Source: an uncultured bacterium (GTDB lineage Bacteria > Bacillota_I > Bacilli_A > RF39 > UBA660). Taken from it: DNA of 45,664 bases. Within the stretch, counting starts at the first letter, position 1; each line of letters opens with the position of its first letter. Below, one piece after another: positions 18,393-28,251 of the stretch. A program made the translations under genes and the position numbers. The stretch spans positions 1 through 45,664 of the forward strand of contig CAOJEC010000005.1 of the NCBI GenBank assembly GCA_948433885.1. Reading direction: 5' to 3'. The notes under the pieces are model-generated. The model was not told the origin of the DNA. It ran no database searches and saw only the letters and a program-made list of their open reading frames with translations.

Positions 18393-19457
18393 ATGTCATT
18401 AGTAGTAAATGGACACAGTGTCATCATGATGGCCTTAGTCAGTTTTATGGTGAGCCTATTGCTCGTACCTATATGTAAAAAAGTATCCATACATATAAAT
18501 GCGATGGACATTCCAAACGAGCGAAAAGTTCACAAGCACCCGATGCCACGACTCGGCGGATTGGCAATATATCTTTCATTTTTGATATGCTACATGTTTT
18601 TTGGAGTCATCACGACCGAAATGCTCTCCATAGTAATCGCGAGCTTCGTCATCATCTTATTCGGCATCATCGACGACATTAACCCGATGAAGGCCCGGTA
18701 TAAACTGATCGGTCAACTGATCGCTGCAGGAATCATCGTATTTTATGGCAACATCATTTTGAAAGAAGTTTATCTTTTCGATTATTATATAAGTTTTGGA
18801 AGCCTGTCTCCTTATTTGACGATATTCTTCATAATCGCCTGTATAAATGCTATAAACTTGATCGATGGACTAGACGGACTCGCTTCCGGAATATCGACGA
18901 TCTATTTTTCTACGATCGCAATAATAGCTCTTATGACCAACCGTATAGGAGGACTAGACATTACCATAAGCATTCTTATGACCGGCGCAACCCTCGGATT
19001 TCTCGTCTTCAATTTTCCACCCGCTAAGATTTTCATGGGAGATACGGGTAGCCAATTCTTGGGGTTCATCATTGCGATCATCTCATTGCTAGGATTCAAA
19101 AATGTTACATTCAACAGCTTGGTCGTGCCGATCATAATTTTGGCAATTCCTATATTCGATACGCTTTTCGCAATATTGAGAAGATTTTTGAAAGGCGAAT
19201 CGATTGGAACACCAGACAAAGAACACTTCCATCATCAATTGCTCAAGATGAAGTTTTCTACTAGGGTCACCGTTTTGATCATATATATCATCGATATCGC
19301 ATTTGCAACGACGTCCATATTGATCACTTTGGGCGATAACAAGATAGCAAGTTATATCTACATAGGATTGGTCGTCCTCCTGATAATCATCGTATGGAAA
19401 ACCGATATTCTCTTCGAGCACAAGAAGAGAAAAGATAAAAAGAAAAAGCAAAAATAA
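18393..19457 (+). CDS. tagO: Undecaprenyl-phosphate N-acetylglucosamine-1-phosphate transferase (TagO/WecA, MraY family)
   Basis: A polytopic membrane enzyme that moves GlcNAc-1-phosphate from UDP-GlcNAc to undecaprenyl phosphate, the first step of teichoic-acid or cell-surface glycan synthesis. The family motifs are clear: VHKHPMPRLGGLAIY, FGIIDD (metal-binding Asp pair), NLIDGLDGLA, FMGDTGSQFLG and the C-terminal PDKEHFHHQLL carbohydrate-recognition loop. About ten transmembrane helices and a very basic cytoplasmic tail complete it. The 354 residues match the family. No other glycan genes are next to it. Confidence 0.92.
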   Translation: MSLVVNGHSVIMMALVSFMVSLLLVPICKKVSIHINAMDIPNERKVHKHPMPRLGGLAIYLSFLICYMFFGVITTEMLSIVIASFVIILFGIIDDINPMKARYKLIGQLIAAGIIVFYGNIILKEVYLFDYYISFGSLSPYLTIFFIIACINAINLIDGLDGLASGISTIYFSTIAIIALMTNRIGGLDITISILMTGATLGFLVFNFPPAKIFMGDTGSQFLGFIIAIISLLGFKNVTFNSLVVPIIILAIPIFDTLFAILRRFLKGESIGTPDKEHFHHQLLKMKFSTRVTVLIIYIIDIAFATTSILITLGDNKIASYIYIGLVVLLIIIVWKTDILFEHKKRKDKKKKQK

Positions 19458-19477
19458 GCCTAAAAACGGGCTTTTTT
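19456..19477 (+). terminator. Short terminator after tagO
   Basis: AAGCC (19456-19460) pairs with GGCTT (19469-19473), followed by a run of T. Confidence 0.6.
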
Positions 19478-19498
19478 ATTGGCCAAAAACAAAAAAAT

Positions 19499-19526
19499 TT
19501 GACAAAATCGAAAAAAAGTGTATAAT
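19499..19526 (+). promoter_or_regulatory. Consensus housekeeping promoter of the J-domain-like gene
   Basis: A perfect TTGACA (19499-19504) and a perfect TATAAT (19521-19526) with 16-base spacing. An AAGGGGGG ribosome binding site follows. This is one of the strongest promoters in the window. Confidence 0.85.
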
Positions 19527-19560
19527 ATGTACCGAATTAAAAAAAGGGGGGTTTTTGCAT

Positions 19561-20829
19561 ATGGCAAAACTAGAAAATTATTATGAATTATTGGAAGTTG
19601 CACCCAATGCCACTTCAGCTGAAATAAGGGATTCTTTTATAGCTAAATCGAAACTTTATCATACAGATGTAGGCCAAGGAAACCATTATTTTCAAGCGTT
19701 GCTCAATGAAGCATACGAAACACTAAAAAACAGTGATAAAAGAGCGGAATATGACAAAGCGTTGATGGAAGCACAAAAAGGCACTGCCGCATTGGATAGA
19801 GCTCAAGTCGCTGAAACTAAAAAACAAATACGAGAGAAATTGGGATTACCTGACCATTATAATGCTCTAAACATATCTAGACAGGTAACATCTGAAGAAA
19901 TACTCGAAGCGTATAGAAAAGTTTATAAACAATTCCAAGAAGGTGTATTTGGTCCAAAAACTGAAGAAAGAGCCTTGAGTATAATGAAAGCAGCACAAAA
20001 GGCACGCCAAGTACTTTCTTCTTCAGAAAAAGAACATTACGATGAACAATGGGACGCAACATACGGAATGGCATTGAAAGGTTGTTCATTCGGTATGCTC
20101 GCCTTACCGGGTAGAGGAGGACTAGTAAAAGCTAATAATGAAGTTAAAACAGCTGTTTCTAAAGCTAAACCTCATACATTAGCGAAACCTAAAGCTTCTC
20201 ATTTGACACAAGAGATGGAAATTGTAGAAAAAACTCAACAAAGATCAGTTCCTCAAGTAGAAAACACTACTAAAATCAATACGTCATCTCCTAAAGGAGT
20301 GCGTACTACAAAACCGATCGACTTGGACACTCCAACTGCTACACATGGAAAATCGGCCAGTTTCAAAGGTCGTCAAGTATTGCCAAGCTATATTAATGTA
20401 GTATTGATGCAAGAGATCATAAAAAACAAACCAATAGCAGGAGCAGACATATCGTATCCTGTAAGAGGACTATTTGGAATATTTGGAAAAGATTACACAT
20501 TCCAATTTGCAATAGAAAAAGATGACGTTTTTTGTAACGAACGCTTGGAAAGTTTGAATGGTCAACCACTTACAGATTGGATTTACTATAATAAGTTTTG
20601 GAATGATGTTCAAAAGCCATTCATGATAAGTGGTCGCGAAGTAATAGCGCTACCAGCCGAAACATTTTTACCGATGACAAGTATCAGAAATTCACATTTT
20701 ATAGGCGGTAGAATTAGCAAATCTTATCTAGCAAGTATTCAAGAAATAGTCACTAAAGCGATTTTAGCAAACCCTCAAATAATAGAGGCATACTTTGATT
20801 ACGAAAATCAAAATGGAAAGAGATATTAA
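19561..20829 (+). CDS. Protein with two degenerate J-domains and an unknown C-terminal domain
   Basis: Residues 4-68 form a DnaJ-type J-domain (YYELLEVAPNATSAEIRDSF, then a tail ending DKRAEYDKAL), but the catalytic HPD is HTD (His34-Thr-Asp36). Residues 97-165 look like a second J-like domain (YNALNISRQVTSEEILEAY, ending SSSEKEHYDEQW) in which HPD is lost altogether. A low-complexity Thr/Lys/Pro linker (about 205-265) leads to an unrecognised C-terminal domain (about 270-422). No transmembrane segment stands out. Without a proper HPD it should not stimulate DnaK normally, so an adaptor or scaffold role is more likely. ATG 19561 is chosen for its spacing to AGGGGGG. A near-perfect promoter suggests high expression. 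Confidence 0.75.
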   Translation: MAKLENYYELLEVAPNATSAEIRDSFIAKSKLYHTDVGQGNHYFQALLNEAYETLKNSDKRAEYDKALMEAQKGTAALDRAQVAETKKQIREKLGLPDHYNALNISRQVTSEEILEAYRKVYKQFQEGVFGPKTEERALSIMKAAQKARQVLSSSEKEHYDEQWDATYGMALKGCSFGMLALPGRGGLVKANNEVKTAVSKAKPHTLAKPKASHLTQEMEIVEKTQQRSVPQVENTTKINTSSPKGVRTTKPIDLDTPTATHGKSASFKGRQVLPSYINVVLMQEIIKNKPIAGADISYPVRGLFGIFGKDYTFQFAIEKDDVFCNERLESLNGQPLTDWIYYNKFWNDVQKPFMISGREVIALPAETFLPMTSIRNSHFIGGRISKSYLASIQEIVTKAILANPQIIEAYFDYENQNGKRY

Positions 20830-20858
20830 AAATTTGGTTATGAGCACCGAATTTTTTT
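20830..20858 (+). terminator. Terminator after the J-domain-like gene
   Basis: AAATTTGGT pairs with ACCGAATTT (one mismatch) around a 7-base loop and is followed by a T run. Confidence 0.7.
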
Positions 20859-20899
20859 CTTTAATTGACGCATGACTCCAGCAATAGATCTAAAAAACA

Positions 20900-20928
20900 T
20901 TGCGTTAACCCTCACTTTATGCTAGAAT
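20900..20928 (+). promoter_or_regulatory. Promoter of secG
   Basis: TTGCGT (20900-20905) and TAGAAT (20923-20928) with 17-base spacing, followed by AGGTGA and the ATG. Confidence 0.6.
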
Positions 20929-20952
20929 AAAAACGAAATCAGGTGAATTTAT

Positions 20953-21177
20953 ATGGAAATGGCACTTTTAATATTATCAGTTATACTCATTGCATTGGTT
21001 CTTTTACAAGGAAGCAAAGCATCCGATGCGGGAGCAAGTCAAATAATCTCAGGAGGAAATTCTGAACTTTTCCAAGCACAAAAAGAAAGAGGAATAGAAT
21101 TGTTCATAAGCAGATTGACATTCCTATGTGGAACAGCATTCATGGTTCTAGCATTCCTCATCATGTTCACTGCTTAA
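20953..21177 (+). CDS. secG: Preprotein translocase subunit SecG
   Basis: A small inner-membrane subunit that assists SecYE and SecA in protein export. Two transmembrane helices (about 4-20 and 50-72) flank the conserved loop LLQGSKASDAGASQIISGG. Its 74 residues match Gram-positive SecG. It is the usual partner of rnr and smpB in Bacillota. Here one small unknown gene separates it from rnr. Confidence 0.93.
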   Translation: MEMALLILSVILIALVLLQGSKASDAGASQIISGGNSELFQAQKERGIELFISRLTFLCGTAFMVLAFLIMFTA

Positions 21178-21182
21178 AATTT

Positions 21183-21209
21183 GAAGTCGATAGAGACTTC
21201 GATTTTTAT
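21183..21209 (+). terminator. Terminator after secG
   Basis: GAAGTC (21183-21188) pairs with GACTTC (21195-21200), followed by a T-rich tail. Confidence 0.75.
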
Positions 21210-21278
21210 TTTGTTGTGAAAAGTTTAAAATGCTCATAAACAAATGACAAATAATCCTATCAAAATGTCGATCGAACA

Positions 21279-21320
21279 AAAATTTTATATCTCAGACAAC
21301 CTTATGAGATAAAATTTTTA
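21279..21320. promoter_or_regulatory. Long AT-rich inverted repeat directly before a small gene
   Basis: AAAATTTTATATCTCA (21279-21294) faces TGAGATAAAATTTT (21304-21317), ending just before the AAGGTGA ribosome binding site of the gene at 21336. It is terminator-like on both strands, so it could be an attenuator of the small gene. Confidence 0.6.
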
Positions 21321-21335
21321 AGGTGATATAAAAAT

Positions 21336-21749
21336 ATGAAAATACTGACGATCGAAAAAACTATAAAATTCGAAATATCGGACACTTTATTCGATGCTAT
21401 CGACACGAAAAAAAACTTTGTTCGCTCGGTTGAAAATGATGAAGAGATACATTTGGTAGGAACAAATCTAACAGAAAAAGGCGCAGTTCTCCATCGAATG
21501 ATAACCGTATTGGCTGCACGAATAGCTGAGTCCTTTTCTACAAAAGATCTCGATGAAAGAATGAAATTTAGTTCTAAATTGGCCCATCGTTTGATAACAT
21601 CCCAAACATTCTTGGCCAATCTAACTCAAAATCCTGTGGATTTACACAGCTATTGGGAACTTATAGACCTTTTAGGAGAGACGATCTCTTTCCACAATGG
21701 ACAAATGACACAATCAAAAGCAGCTGAAAAAAGTTTTCAAACAAATTAA
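21336..21749 (+). CDS. Hypothetical protein (137 aa) between secG and rnr
   Basis: I do not recognise this protein. It is soluble, with no signal peptide or membrane helix. The N-terminal 45 residues look like beta strands (MKILTIEKTIKFEISDTLF), and residues 50-120 look alpha-helical (MITVLAARIAESFSTKDLDE). AAGGTGAT is a good ribosome binding site 8 bases before the ATG. Terminator-like hairpins on both sides make it a stand-alone unit within the secG-rnr-smpB cluster. Codon use matches the core genes, so it is probably a resident gene. Confidence 0.65.
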   Translation: MKILTIEKTIKFEISDTLFDAIDTKKNFVRSVENDEEIHLVGTNLTEKGAVLHRMITVLAARIAESFSTKDLDERMKFSSKLAHRLITSQTFLANLTQNPVDLHSYWELIDLLGETISFHNGQMTQSKAAEKSFQTN

Positions 21750-21762
21750 ATTTACACATCAG

Positions 21763-21790
21763 AAAGTACACCTCTCGTGTATTTTTCTTT
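21763..21790 (+). terminator. Weak terminator between the small gene and rnr
   Basis: GTACAC and CGTGTAT form a short stem followed by TTTTTCTTTT. Confidence 0.5.
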
Positions 21791-21837
21791 TGTTTTACAG
21801 TTTTGTGATATAATATAAAAAGAAAGAACGTGATAAT

Positions 21838-23958
21838 ATGAAAGATCGAGTTATGAAAATACTTTCGACGATGAACAATGCCGTAACCGTCGAAGAATTA
21901 GTTTCGAAAATAGAAGGCACTACAGTTAAGGACATTGAAGAAGTTCAAAAGATATTGAATGAGATGGTCCAAAACTTCGAAATATACTATACCAACAAAG
22001 GGAAGTATATATTATTCGAAAATTGTAAAGACATCGAAATAGGTGAAATATCCGTCCATCCAAAGGGATTCGGATTTTTACTGTTACCAGGAGACGACGT
22101 CCACATCGAAAAAAGCATGCTCAATGGAGCAATAGATGGAGACAAAGTAATCGTCGAAGTAATCGAAAGAAAACCAAAACTAGAAGGTCGCGTCATTCGC
22201 ATTGTCGAACGCAATCTCAACAACCTTGTCGGCGAAATAAAGTTCATTCACGGTAAACCTTTCATGATTTTGGAAGACAAGAGAAAACTCGTCATAGAAC
22301 TAGATCGAAGATCTACATCGGACTGTGTCGAAGGTACAATAGTAGTAGCAAGTATCATCAAAGAATTGAAAAAGAACTATTATCTAGCCCGTGTCAGTGA
22401 CATCATAGGACACAAAGACGATGCAGGCGTTGACATCCTTACTATTGCCTACAAACACGAAATTTATCCGGACTTCAGTAAAAAGACCATGTCGGAAATT
22501 GAAAACATTCCTACCGAAGTTAAGCCCGAAGAACTTAATGGCAGACGCGATCTTACAAAAGAGACCATCTTCACAATAGACGGCGCGGACACCAAGGACA
22601 TAGATGACGCTATAAGTATTTCTCGAAAAGGAAGTAACTACATACTAGGAGTCCACATCGCGGACGTCAGCCACTACGTCAAAGAAAAGAGTGCCTTAAA
22701 CGAAGATGCTCTAACTAGAGGTACGAGTTCTTACCTAGCCGACACAGTCATTCCTATGTTACCACACAAACTTTCGAATGGAATCTGTTCATTGAACGAA
22801 GGAGTCGTACGTTTAACCGAATCGTGCACGATGGAAATCACTCCAAAAGGAGAAATCGTCGACTTCGATATCTTCGAAAGTTACATCTCGTCTTCTAAAA
22901 AGATGACATATGCCGCAGTAAACGACATAGTCATGAGAGATATAGTTCAAGAAGGATACGAGCCATACGTCGAAAAATTGAAAACTATGAACGAACTAGC
23001 TCACATATTGAAAAATAGACAAGTTCGCGAAGGTTCTATCGATTTCGAACTCGATGAAGCAAAAATTTATTGTGATGAATTCGGGCGCGCATGCGATATA
23101 AAACGCGTCGTACGAGAAGATGGAGAAAAGATGATCGAACAATTCATGATCGCAGCAAACGAAACAGTGGCGACTTGTATTGCCAACATGGATTTACCTT
23201 TCATCTATCGAACCCATGATGTACCGAGTGAAGAAAAAATTCAAGATTTCATGAAATTCGTATCCATATTGGGCTACCAAGTGAATGCCAAATTGAAAGA
23301 GATAACACCTAAGACGATGCAAAATATATTAGATCAGCTTCGAGACAAAAAAGAATACGAAACACTCTCGGCCAATCTTCTTCGAAGTATGAAAAAGGCA
23401 AAATACCAAAGAGAAAATGTCGGTCACTTCGGTTTGGCGAGCAAATGTTATACTCATTTCACGAGCCCAATAAGACGTTATCCTGACTTACTAGTTCATA
23501 GATTATTGAGAAAATACCTTTTCGAGCACGACCTAGAAGACATCCGTGAGCTTGAACCAAAAATAGATTATATTGCCGAACAATCTAGTTCGAGAGAATT
23601 AGCAGCCGTCGAAGCCGAAAGAGAAGTTGACGATATGAAAATGGCCGAATACATGGAAGGTCACATCGGCGAAGAATACGACGGTAAAATATCGGGATTG
23701 ACTAACTTCGGTATGTTCGTCGAACTTGAAAATATGGTAGAAGGCTTAGTACATATAAGTGCTATAGGAAAAGAATACTTTTATTACAATGCCGACATCA
23801 TGGCCATCGTCGGTGAAACTTCGAAAAAAATATATCGACTAGGAGATCAAGTCAGAGTCAAAGTGACAGGTGCTAGCAAACAAGAGAAACAAGTCGACTT
23901 CGAAATAGTCGGAGGTGAAGAAGAAAATGGAGATTCAGAATCGAAAAGCGAGATTTAA
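21838..23958 (+). CDS. rnr: Ribonuclease R
   Basis: A 3'-to-5' processive exoribonuclease of the RNB family. It degrades structured RNA and, with tmRNA and SmpB, defective mRNA. Visible parts are an N-terminal winged-helix region (1-65), cold-shock-like OB domains (about 70-210), the RNB catalytic domain with [12 protein letters not shown] (the acidic metal-binding cluster), [11 protein letters not shown], and [18 protein letters not shown]. The C-terminal S1 domain ([21 protein letters not shown]) follows. The 706 residues match the family. It overlaps smpB by 32 bases. TATAAT at 21809-21814 is its likely -10. Confidence 0.96.
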   Translation: MKDRVMKILSTMNNAVTVEELVSKIEGTTVKDIEEVQKILNEMVQNFEIYYTNKGKYILFENCKDIEIGEISVHPKGFGFLLLPGDDVHIEKSMLNGAIDGDKVIVEVIERKPKLEGRVIRIVERNLNNLVGEIKFIHGKPFMILEDKRKLVIELDRRSTSDCVEGTIVVASIIKELKKNYYLARVSDIIGHKDDAGVDILTIAYKHEIYPDFSKKTMSEIENIPTEVKPEELNGRRDLTKETIFTIDGADTKDIDDAISISRKGSNYILGVHIADVSHYVKEKSALNEDALTRGTSSYLADTVIPMLPHKLSNGICSLNEGVVRLTESCTMEITPKGEIVDFDIFESYISSSKKMTYAAVNDIVMRDIVQEGYEPYVEKLKTMNELAHILKNRQVREGSIDFELDEAKIYCDEFGRACDIKRVVREDGEKMIEQFMIAANETVATCIANMDLPFIYRTHDVPSEEKIQDFMKFVSILGYQVNAKLKEITPKTMQNILDQLRDKKEYETLSANLLRSMKKAKYQRENVGHFGLASKCYTHFTSPIRRYPDLLVHRLLRKYLFEHDLEDIRELEPKIDYIAEQSSSRELAAVEAEREVDDMKMAEYMEGHIGEEYDGKISGLTNFGMFVELENMVEGLVHISAIGKEYFYYNADIMAIVGETSKKIYRLGDQVRVKVTGASKQEKQVDFEIVGGEEENGDSESKSEI

Positions 23959-24352
23959 TTATTTTATAGAAAAAACATATGAAGCAGGAATCGTCCTATC
24001 GGGTACGGAGATCAAATCGATTCGAAAGGGAAGTGCAAATTTCAACGACGCATACGTCACGATTAAAAACAAAGAAGCCTACATAGTAAACATGTACATT
24101 GCTAAATATACAGAAGGAAATCGCTTTAATCACGACGAACGACGAGAGAGAAAACTTTTACTTCACAAATCGGAGATAAAAAAGCTCGGGACCGAAATCC
24201 AAAATGCAGGTTATACTTTAGTGCCTTTAAAACTCTACTTTAAAGGAAATCATGCCAAGATCGAAATAGGTCTCGCCAAAGGTAAAAAATTATACGATAA
24301 ACGCGAGACCATCAAAAAAAGAGATTTGGAAAGAGAAGAAAGAAGAACGTGA
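23927..24352 (+). CDS. smpB: SsrA-binding protein SmpB
   Basis: It binds tmRNA and helps it enter stalled ribosomes for trans-translation. The conserved core is present ([20 protein letters not shown], then [18 protein letters not shown], then LHKSEIKKL), and so is the basic C-terminal tail ([19 protein letters not shown]) that mimics mRNA in the decoding centre. ATG 23927 is the natural start ([10 protein letters not shown]) and has GGAGGTGA at 23911-23918. An upstream GTG at 23915 is less likely. It lies inside the end of rnr, and its tmRNA partner is encoded 3.9 kb downstream. Confidence 0.96.
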   Translation: MEIQNRKARFNYFIEKTYEAGIVLSGTEIKSIRKGSANFNDAYVTIKNKEAYIVNMYIAKYTEGNRFNHDERRERKLLLHKSEIKKLGTEIQNAGYTLVPLKLYFKGNHAKIEIGLAKGKKLYDKRETIKKRDLEREERRT

Positions 24353-24353
24353 C

Positions 24354-24381
24354 ACTCGACTTAAAAATCGAGTTTTTTTTT
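24354..24381 (+). terminator. Terminator after smpB
   Basis: ACTCGA (24354-24359) pairs with TCGAGT (24368-24373), followed by eight T. Confidence 0.85.
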
Positions 24382-24401
24382 ATGAAAAATCATAAAAATG
24401 A

Positions 24402-24430
24402 TTGCAAAATAAATTCGCTTAATTTAAAAT
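24402..24430 (+). promoter_or_regulatory. Promoter of the PlsC-like gene
   Basis: TTGCAA (24402-24407) and TAAAAT (24425-24430) with 17-base spacing, followed by AAAGAGGTGA. Confidence 0.55.
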
Positions 24431-24447
24431 AACAAAGAGGTGAAAAA

Positions 24448-25809
24448 ATGACTGAATTTACATATAAATCTAGAAAAGAACAAAAAGCTATGTCTATGGA
24501 AAAACTCGGCTTATATAAACGCGAACAAAGAAAGTACGAATTTGAACAAGGCATACCGATGAAAGGTATCAAAAGAAGAAGATTGTTACATCCTCTTATA
24601 GATCTTATATTAAAAGCCAATAGAATCGGTAATCATCAAAAACTAACAGTATTAAAAAATGGTTCTAAACCAAAATCTTTAAGAGATCTATTCACGCCGA
24701 CAATTTATGCATTTACCCATATTGGTGGAAGCGATGTCGAAAGCATGGTCGAAGCAGCGGATCGCCACACATATTTATTTTTCGGAGATCCGGAGCCTAT
24801 GTACAAAGATAAAGAAGTAAATCTTTTAGTATTTTTAAATGGTTCTATAGATTTTAATACAAAAGATAAAGATGATAGAAAAATATCATTTTTTAGAGGT
24901 AAAGAATTATTATCGAGAAGAGGTAGACTGATAATATTTGTAGAAGGAGCATGGAATGTTTTTGAACACTTGCCTGTTATGAAAATTTTTCCTGGTGCTT
25001 CTAAAATGGCAATCGAAGTCGATAAAGAGAAAAGATTCAATGTCGATATCGTTCCAGGAGCAATCGAACAATACGGAGACGAGTTTGTCGTCAGTTTCGG
25101 TAACCGAATAAAAACGAATAAACATATGGATTCTAAAGAACTCGATAAAAGAATACGTGATGAATTGGCTACTCTAAAATACGAAATATTTGAAACTCAA
25201 CCACCTTTAGAAGTGACTCCAACTACTAATGCAATGGTATGGGAAAACGTTTCGGTAAGTGAAGGATTAGCACTTCAAAAAGAATATGATGAAATATATA
25301 GACAAGGAATTATCGATAGACGATCAGGATACAGTACTTTGGAAGATATTTATAGAGATATGTACAAAGATCCTAATGAGACGACTGCACATGAATTGAT
25401 AGGAGAAACACAAAATAAATTGGTCGCTATTAAAAAAATCGGTTTCCTTCGTCAGGAAGTCGATGAATTGACTAGTAAAATACGAGCATTAATAGAGAAA
25501 GTGCAAACTCAAAATTCGTCAGTTGAAAACCAAAAAAGATTAAAAGTAGAGATTGAAGATTCAGCTAGATTAATCGAAGAAAAAATCGCAAAAATAAGAC
25601 AAACGGTAGAATTCTTAGACGATAGAGAAAAGCAAACGGACGAAGATTATGATTTCGATAATCCAACTGTTCAAAGATATACTGAACTTCAAAATAGAAT
25701 CGATAATCTTAACCAAATCAAAAGCACACTTCTTTCTCTCGACGTACCAAGTGAATTTAATATAAATTCATCTATTCCAAATTCAGAAAAACGCATTTCT
25801 TTAAATTGA
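24448..25809 (+). CDS. PlsC-like lysophospholipid acyltransferase with N-terminal extension and coiled-coil tail
   Basis: The middle of the protein (about 85-235) is a glycerolipid acyltransferase domain. The HX4D motif is HIGGSD, an EG-motif equivalent is FVEGAWN, and a late block (VDIVPGAIEQYGDEFVV) matches the end of the fold. The N-terminal 80 residues are very basic (MTEFTYKSRKEQKAMSMEKL, RRRLLHPLI) and should hold the protein to membrane phosphates. From about 310 to 435 the sequence is a long charged coiled coil. Plain PlsC is about 240 residues, so this 453-residue protein is much extended. It probably acylates a lysophospholipid or related lipid at the inner membrane face. The substrate is not evident. 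The gene separates smpB from tmRNA. Confidence 0.75.
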   Translation: MTEFTYKSRKEQKAMSMEKLGLYKREQRKYEFEQGIPMKGIKRRRLLHPLIDLILKANRIGNHQKLTVLKNGSKPKSLRDLFTPTIYAFTHIGGSDVESMVEAADRHTYLFFGDPEPMYKDKEVNLLVFLNGSIDFNTKDKDDRKISFFRGKELLSRRGRLIIFVEGAWNVFEHLPVMKIFPGASKMAIEVDKEKRFNVDIVPGAIEQYGDEFVVSFGNRIKTNKHMDSKELDKRIRDELATLKYEIFETQPPLEVTPTTNAMVWENVSVSEGLALQKEYDEIYRQGIIDRRSGYSTLEDIYRDMYKDPNETTAHELIGETQNKLVAIKKIGFLRQEVDELTSKIRALIEKVQTQNSSVENQKRLKVEIEDSARLIEEKIAKIRQTVEFLDDREKQTDEDYDFDNPTVQRYTELQNRIDNLNQIKSTLLSLDVPSEFNINSSIPNSEKRISLN

Positions 25810-25820
25810 TTATTATTTAA

Positions 25821-25849
25821 TTGTTATAATAGACCTTTGATGGTATAAT
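25821..25849 (+). promoter_or_regulatory. Promoter of the hybrid kinase gene
   Basis: TTGTTA (25821-25826) and TATAAT (25844-25849) with 17-base spacing. Confidence 0.65.
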
Positions 25850-25874
25850 ATCCATGAAAGTAGTGTGAACTATA

Positions 25875-28160
25875 ATGGATCCATTATTATTACCAGTTGC
25901 AGGTCTTTTTATTACCGTTTATTTAACAATAATTTTCTTCTCGAAAAAAAATATGCACAATCAAGAAACAAAGATCTATTCGAAAATGTTAATTGCCAAT
26001 TTAATCTTTTCATGTCTTCCGATAATTGCTTACTTGATTGCCAAAAAAACCGATCTCATAACCATAGTGATGTTACTACAAAAATATCATTTATCATTAA
26101 TACTTTTGCTGACAGTATATAGCATACTCTACAATATAAATTTATTGGATTTGAAAGAAAAGACCGTGAATAATATCACAAAAATATTGTATTATACTTG
26201 GACAATTTTCACGGTACTCATCATTATTCTTCCACATACCGTTATCAACGAAGGTACAATATTAGATAACTATGGAATGGCTTATGATGTAGCGATTGCC
26301 GGTTTGATAATGTATTTAATTGCGCTGATCATAACTACTGTGATGGTAATGCTCCGTAAAAACTTCAATTCGAAAAAAACAATCCCTTTTATATCACTTA
26401 TATTACTCTATATAGGAGGACTTATTCTGAGAGTGTACATGCCTTCGGCAATATTTGAAACATTTTTTTACTCTTTTATGCTTTTGATAATGTACCATAC
26501 TATCGAAAATCCAGATGTCAAAATGATCGGTCAGTTGAACCTTGCTAAAGAACATGCCGAACGTGCAAATCGTGCCAAAAGTGATTTCCTATCGAGCATG
26601 TCACACGAAATTAGAACACCTCTAAATGCGATCGTAGGACTTTCCGAAGACATGCAAAAAAGAGGGAATTGTCCGATGGATATGAAAGAAGACTTAAACG
26701 ACATCGTCAACGCTTCGCATACACTTCTAGAAATAGTTGGAAATATCTTAGATATCAATAAAATAGAAAGCAACAAAATGGAAGTATCCGAAATGGTATA
26801 CAATTTCAAAGAAGAAATATCTAGTCTTGCACGCGTGCAAGCAGCACGCATTGGAGATAAACCTATCGATTTTACCATCGACATCGCGGAAGATATTCCA
26901 TACGAATTATATGGTGATAAAGCTCACATCAAACAAATTATAAACAATCTACTATCGAATGCTATAAAATATACCGACCGAGGAAATGTCACTTTCTCGG
27001 TAAAGTGCATAAACGAAAATGATAAATGCTTGTTGATCATCTCAGTTAAAGACACAGGACGAGGAATTTCGACCGAAAATCTAAATAAATTGTTTACTAA
27101 ATTCGAACGATTAGATATAGAAAAAAATTCCACCACGGAAGGAACTGGATTGGGTCTTGCCATTACTAAAAAACTAGTCGAGATGTTGGGAGGCAGAATA
27201 AACGTCGAAAGTAAATTTGGGGAAGGATCTATTTTTATAGTTCAAATACCACAAAAGATCGAACATTTGATAAAACCGATGAGCGATACACAAATACTAG
27301 ATACAGCCAAAGTTCAATTGAAAAAGCGCAAAGAAAAAACCAACTATAAAGATAAATCGGTACTCATCGTCGACGATAATAAACTGAATATTAAAGTGGC
27401 GCGTCGAAGCCTCGAACCGCTAGAATTCAAAATAATAGATGAATGTTACAATGGAGTCGAATGCTTGGATTTGATCAAAAGTGGCAAAAATTACGACATA
27501 ATACTCATGGATATAATGATGCCGGTTATGAGTGGTGAAACTGCATTTCAAGAACTCAAAAAGATGGGCATAACTTCCGTAGTACTAGCATTGACGGCAG
27601 ACGCAGTCGCTGGAGCAGAAGAAAAATACATCGAAGAAGGATTCAACGATTATATTGCAAAACCATTTTCACAAGATCAAATCAAAATAAAATTGGACAA
27701 AATTTATAAAGACAAGAGTGATACAACAACGGAAGATTTGACTGAAAATCCGACTCTTCCAATATTTAAAGAACCTCTCGATAGTAAAAATAAAGTGCAG
27801 TCTAAAATAAACGAAGACAAACTTCTCGAAAGTGGAATCGACTATCGAATAGGATTAGAAAATTTTGGGGATATTTTGACCTACAAAGAAATGCTTCTTT
27901 CATGGATAGATGAATCGGACGAACGAATACTCAGAATTAAAAAATTCAAAAACGATCACGATCTTGCAAATTATGCCATAGAAGTTCATTCCTTAAAAAG
28001 CGATTCGAAATATTTTGGATTTATCAAACTTGCCGAACTAGCCTATTCACATGAAATGAAAAGTAAAGAAAACGATGAGAATTACATAAATGGAAATTTC
28101 TACGATTTAGAAAACGAGTACAATAGAATCTGTTCGATCATCAAAAATTATATAAAGTAA
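25875..28160 (+). CDS. Hybrid sensor histidine kinase with receiver and HPt domains
   Basis: A membrane-bound phosphorelay in one chain. About seven transmembrane helices (residues 1-215) form an uncharacterised sensor. A HisKA domain follows with phosphoacceptor His244 in [14 protein letters not shown], then a HATPase domain with the N box ([12 protein letters not shown]), DTGRGIS and GTGLGLAI. A receiver domain has LIVDDNKLN and phosphoacceptor Asp546 (LMDIMMP), plus a Lys in YIAKPF. The C-terminal HPt-like domain has His705 in [10 protein letters not shown]. No response regulator is adjacent, so output is either through an unlinked regulator or through a sporulation-type relay. The ribosome binding site is weak. 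It lies just before the tmRNA gene. Confidence 0.92.
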   Translation: MDPLLLPVAGLFITVYLTIIFFSKKNMHNQETKIYSKMLIANLIFSCLPIIAYLIAKKTDLITIVMLLQKYHLSLILLLTVYSILYNINLLDLKEKTVNNITKILYYTWTIFTVLIIILPHTVINEGTILDNYGMAYDVAIAGLIMYLIALIITTVMVMLRKNFNSKKTIPFISLILLYIGGLILRVYMPSAIFETFFYSFMLLIMYHTIENPDVKMIGQLNLAKEHAERANRAKSDFLSSMSHEIRTPLNAIVGLSEDMQKRGNCPMDMKEDLNDIVNASHTLLEIVGNILDINKIESNKMEVSEMVYNFKEEISSLARVQAARIGDKPIDFTIDIAEDIPYELYGDKAHIKQIINNLLSNAIKYTDRGNVTFSVKCINENDKCLLIISVKDTGRGISTENLNKLFTKFERLDIEKNSTTEGTGLGLAITKKLVEMLGGRINVESKFGEGSIFIVQIPQKIEHLIKPMSDTQILDTAKVQLKKRKEKTNYKDKSVLIVDDNKLNIKVARRSLEPLEFKIIDECYNGVECLDLIKSGKNYDIILMDIMMPVMSGETAFQELKKMGITSVVLALTADAVAGAEEKYIEEGFNDYIAKPFSQDQIKIKLDKIYKDKSDTTTEDLTENPTLPIFKEPLDSKNKVQSKINEDKLLESGIDYRIGLENFGDILTYKEMLLSWIDESDERILRIKKFKNDHDLANYAIEVHSLKSDSKYFGFIKLAELAYSHEMKSKENDENYINGNFYDLENEYNRICSIIKNYIK

Positions 28161-28210
28161 GTGCAAACTTATTTTTTATTTTCAATGAGACCTATCGTCA
28201 AATTCTAAAA

Positions 28211-28239
28211 TTGCAAATATCACAAAAAAGTGATATAAT
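28211..28239 (+). promoter_or_regulatory. Promoter of tmRNA
   Basis: TTGCAA (28211-28216) and TATAAT (28234-28239) with 17-base spacing. Start of transcription is expected close to the mature 5' end at 28252. Confidence 0.75.
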
Positions 28240-28251
28240 CATATTACTCGT

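Noticed and set aside
18290..18511. A 74-codon N-terminal extension of gerA
   Set aside because: It overlaps the divergent tagO gene and lies upstream of a better start with a ribosome binding site. Its residues do not resemble GerA.
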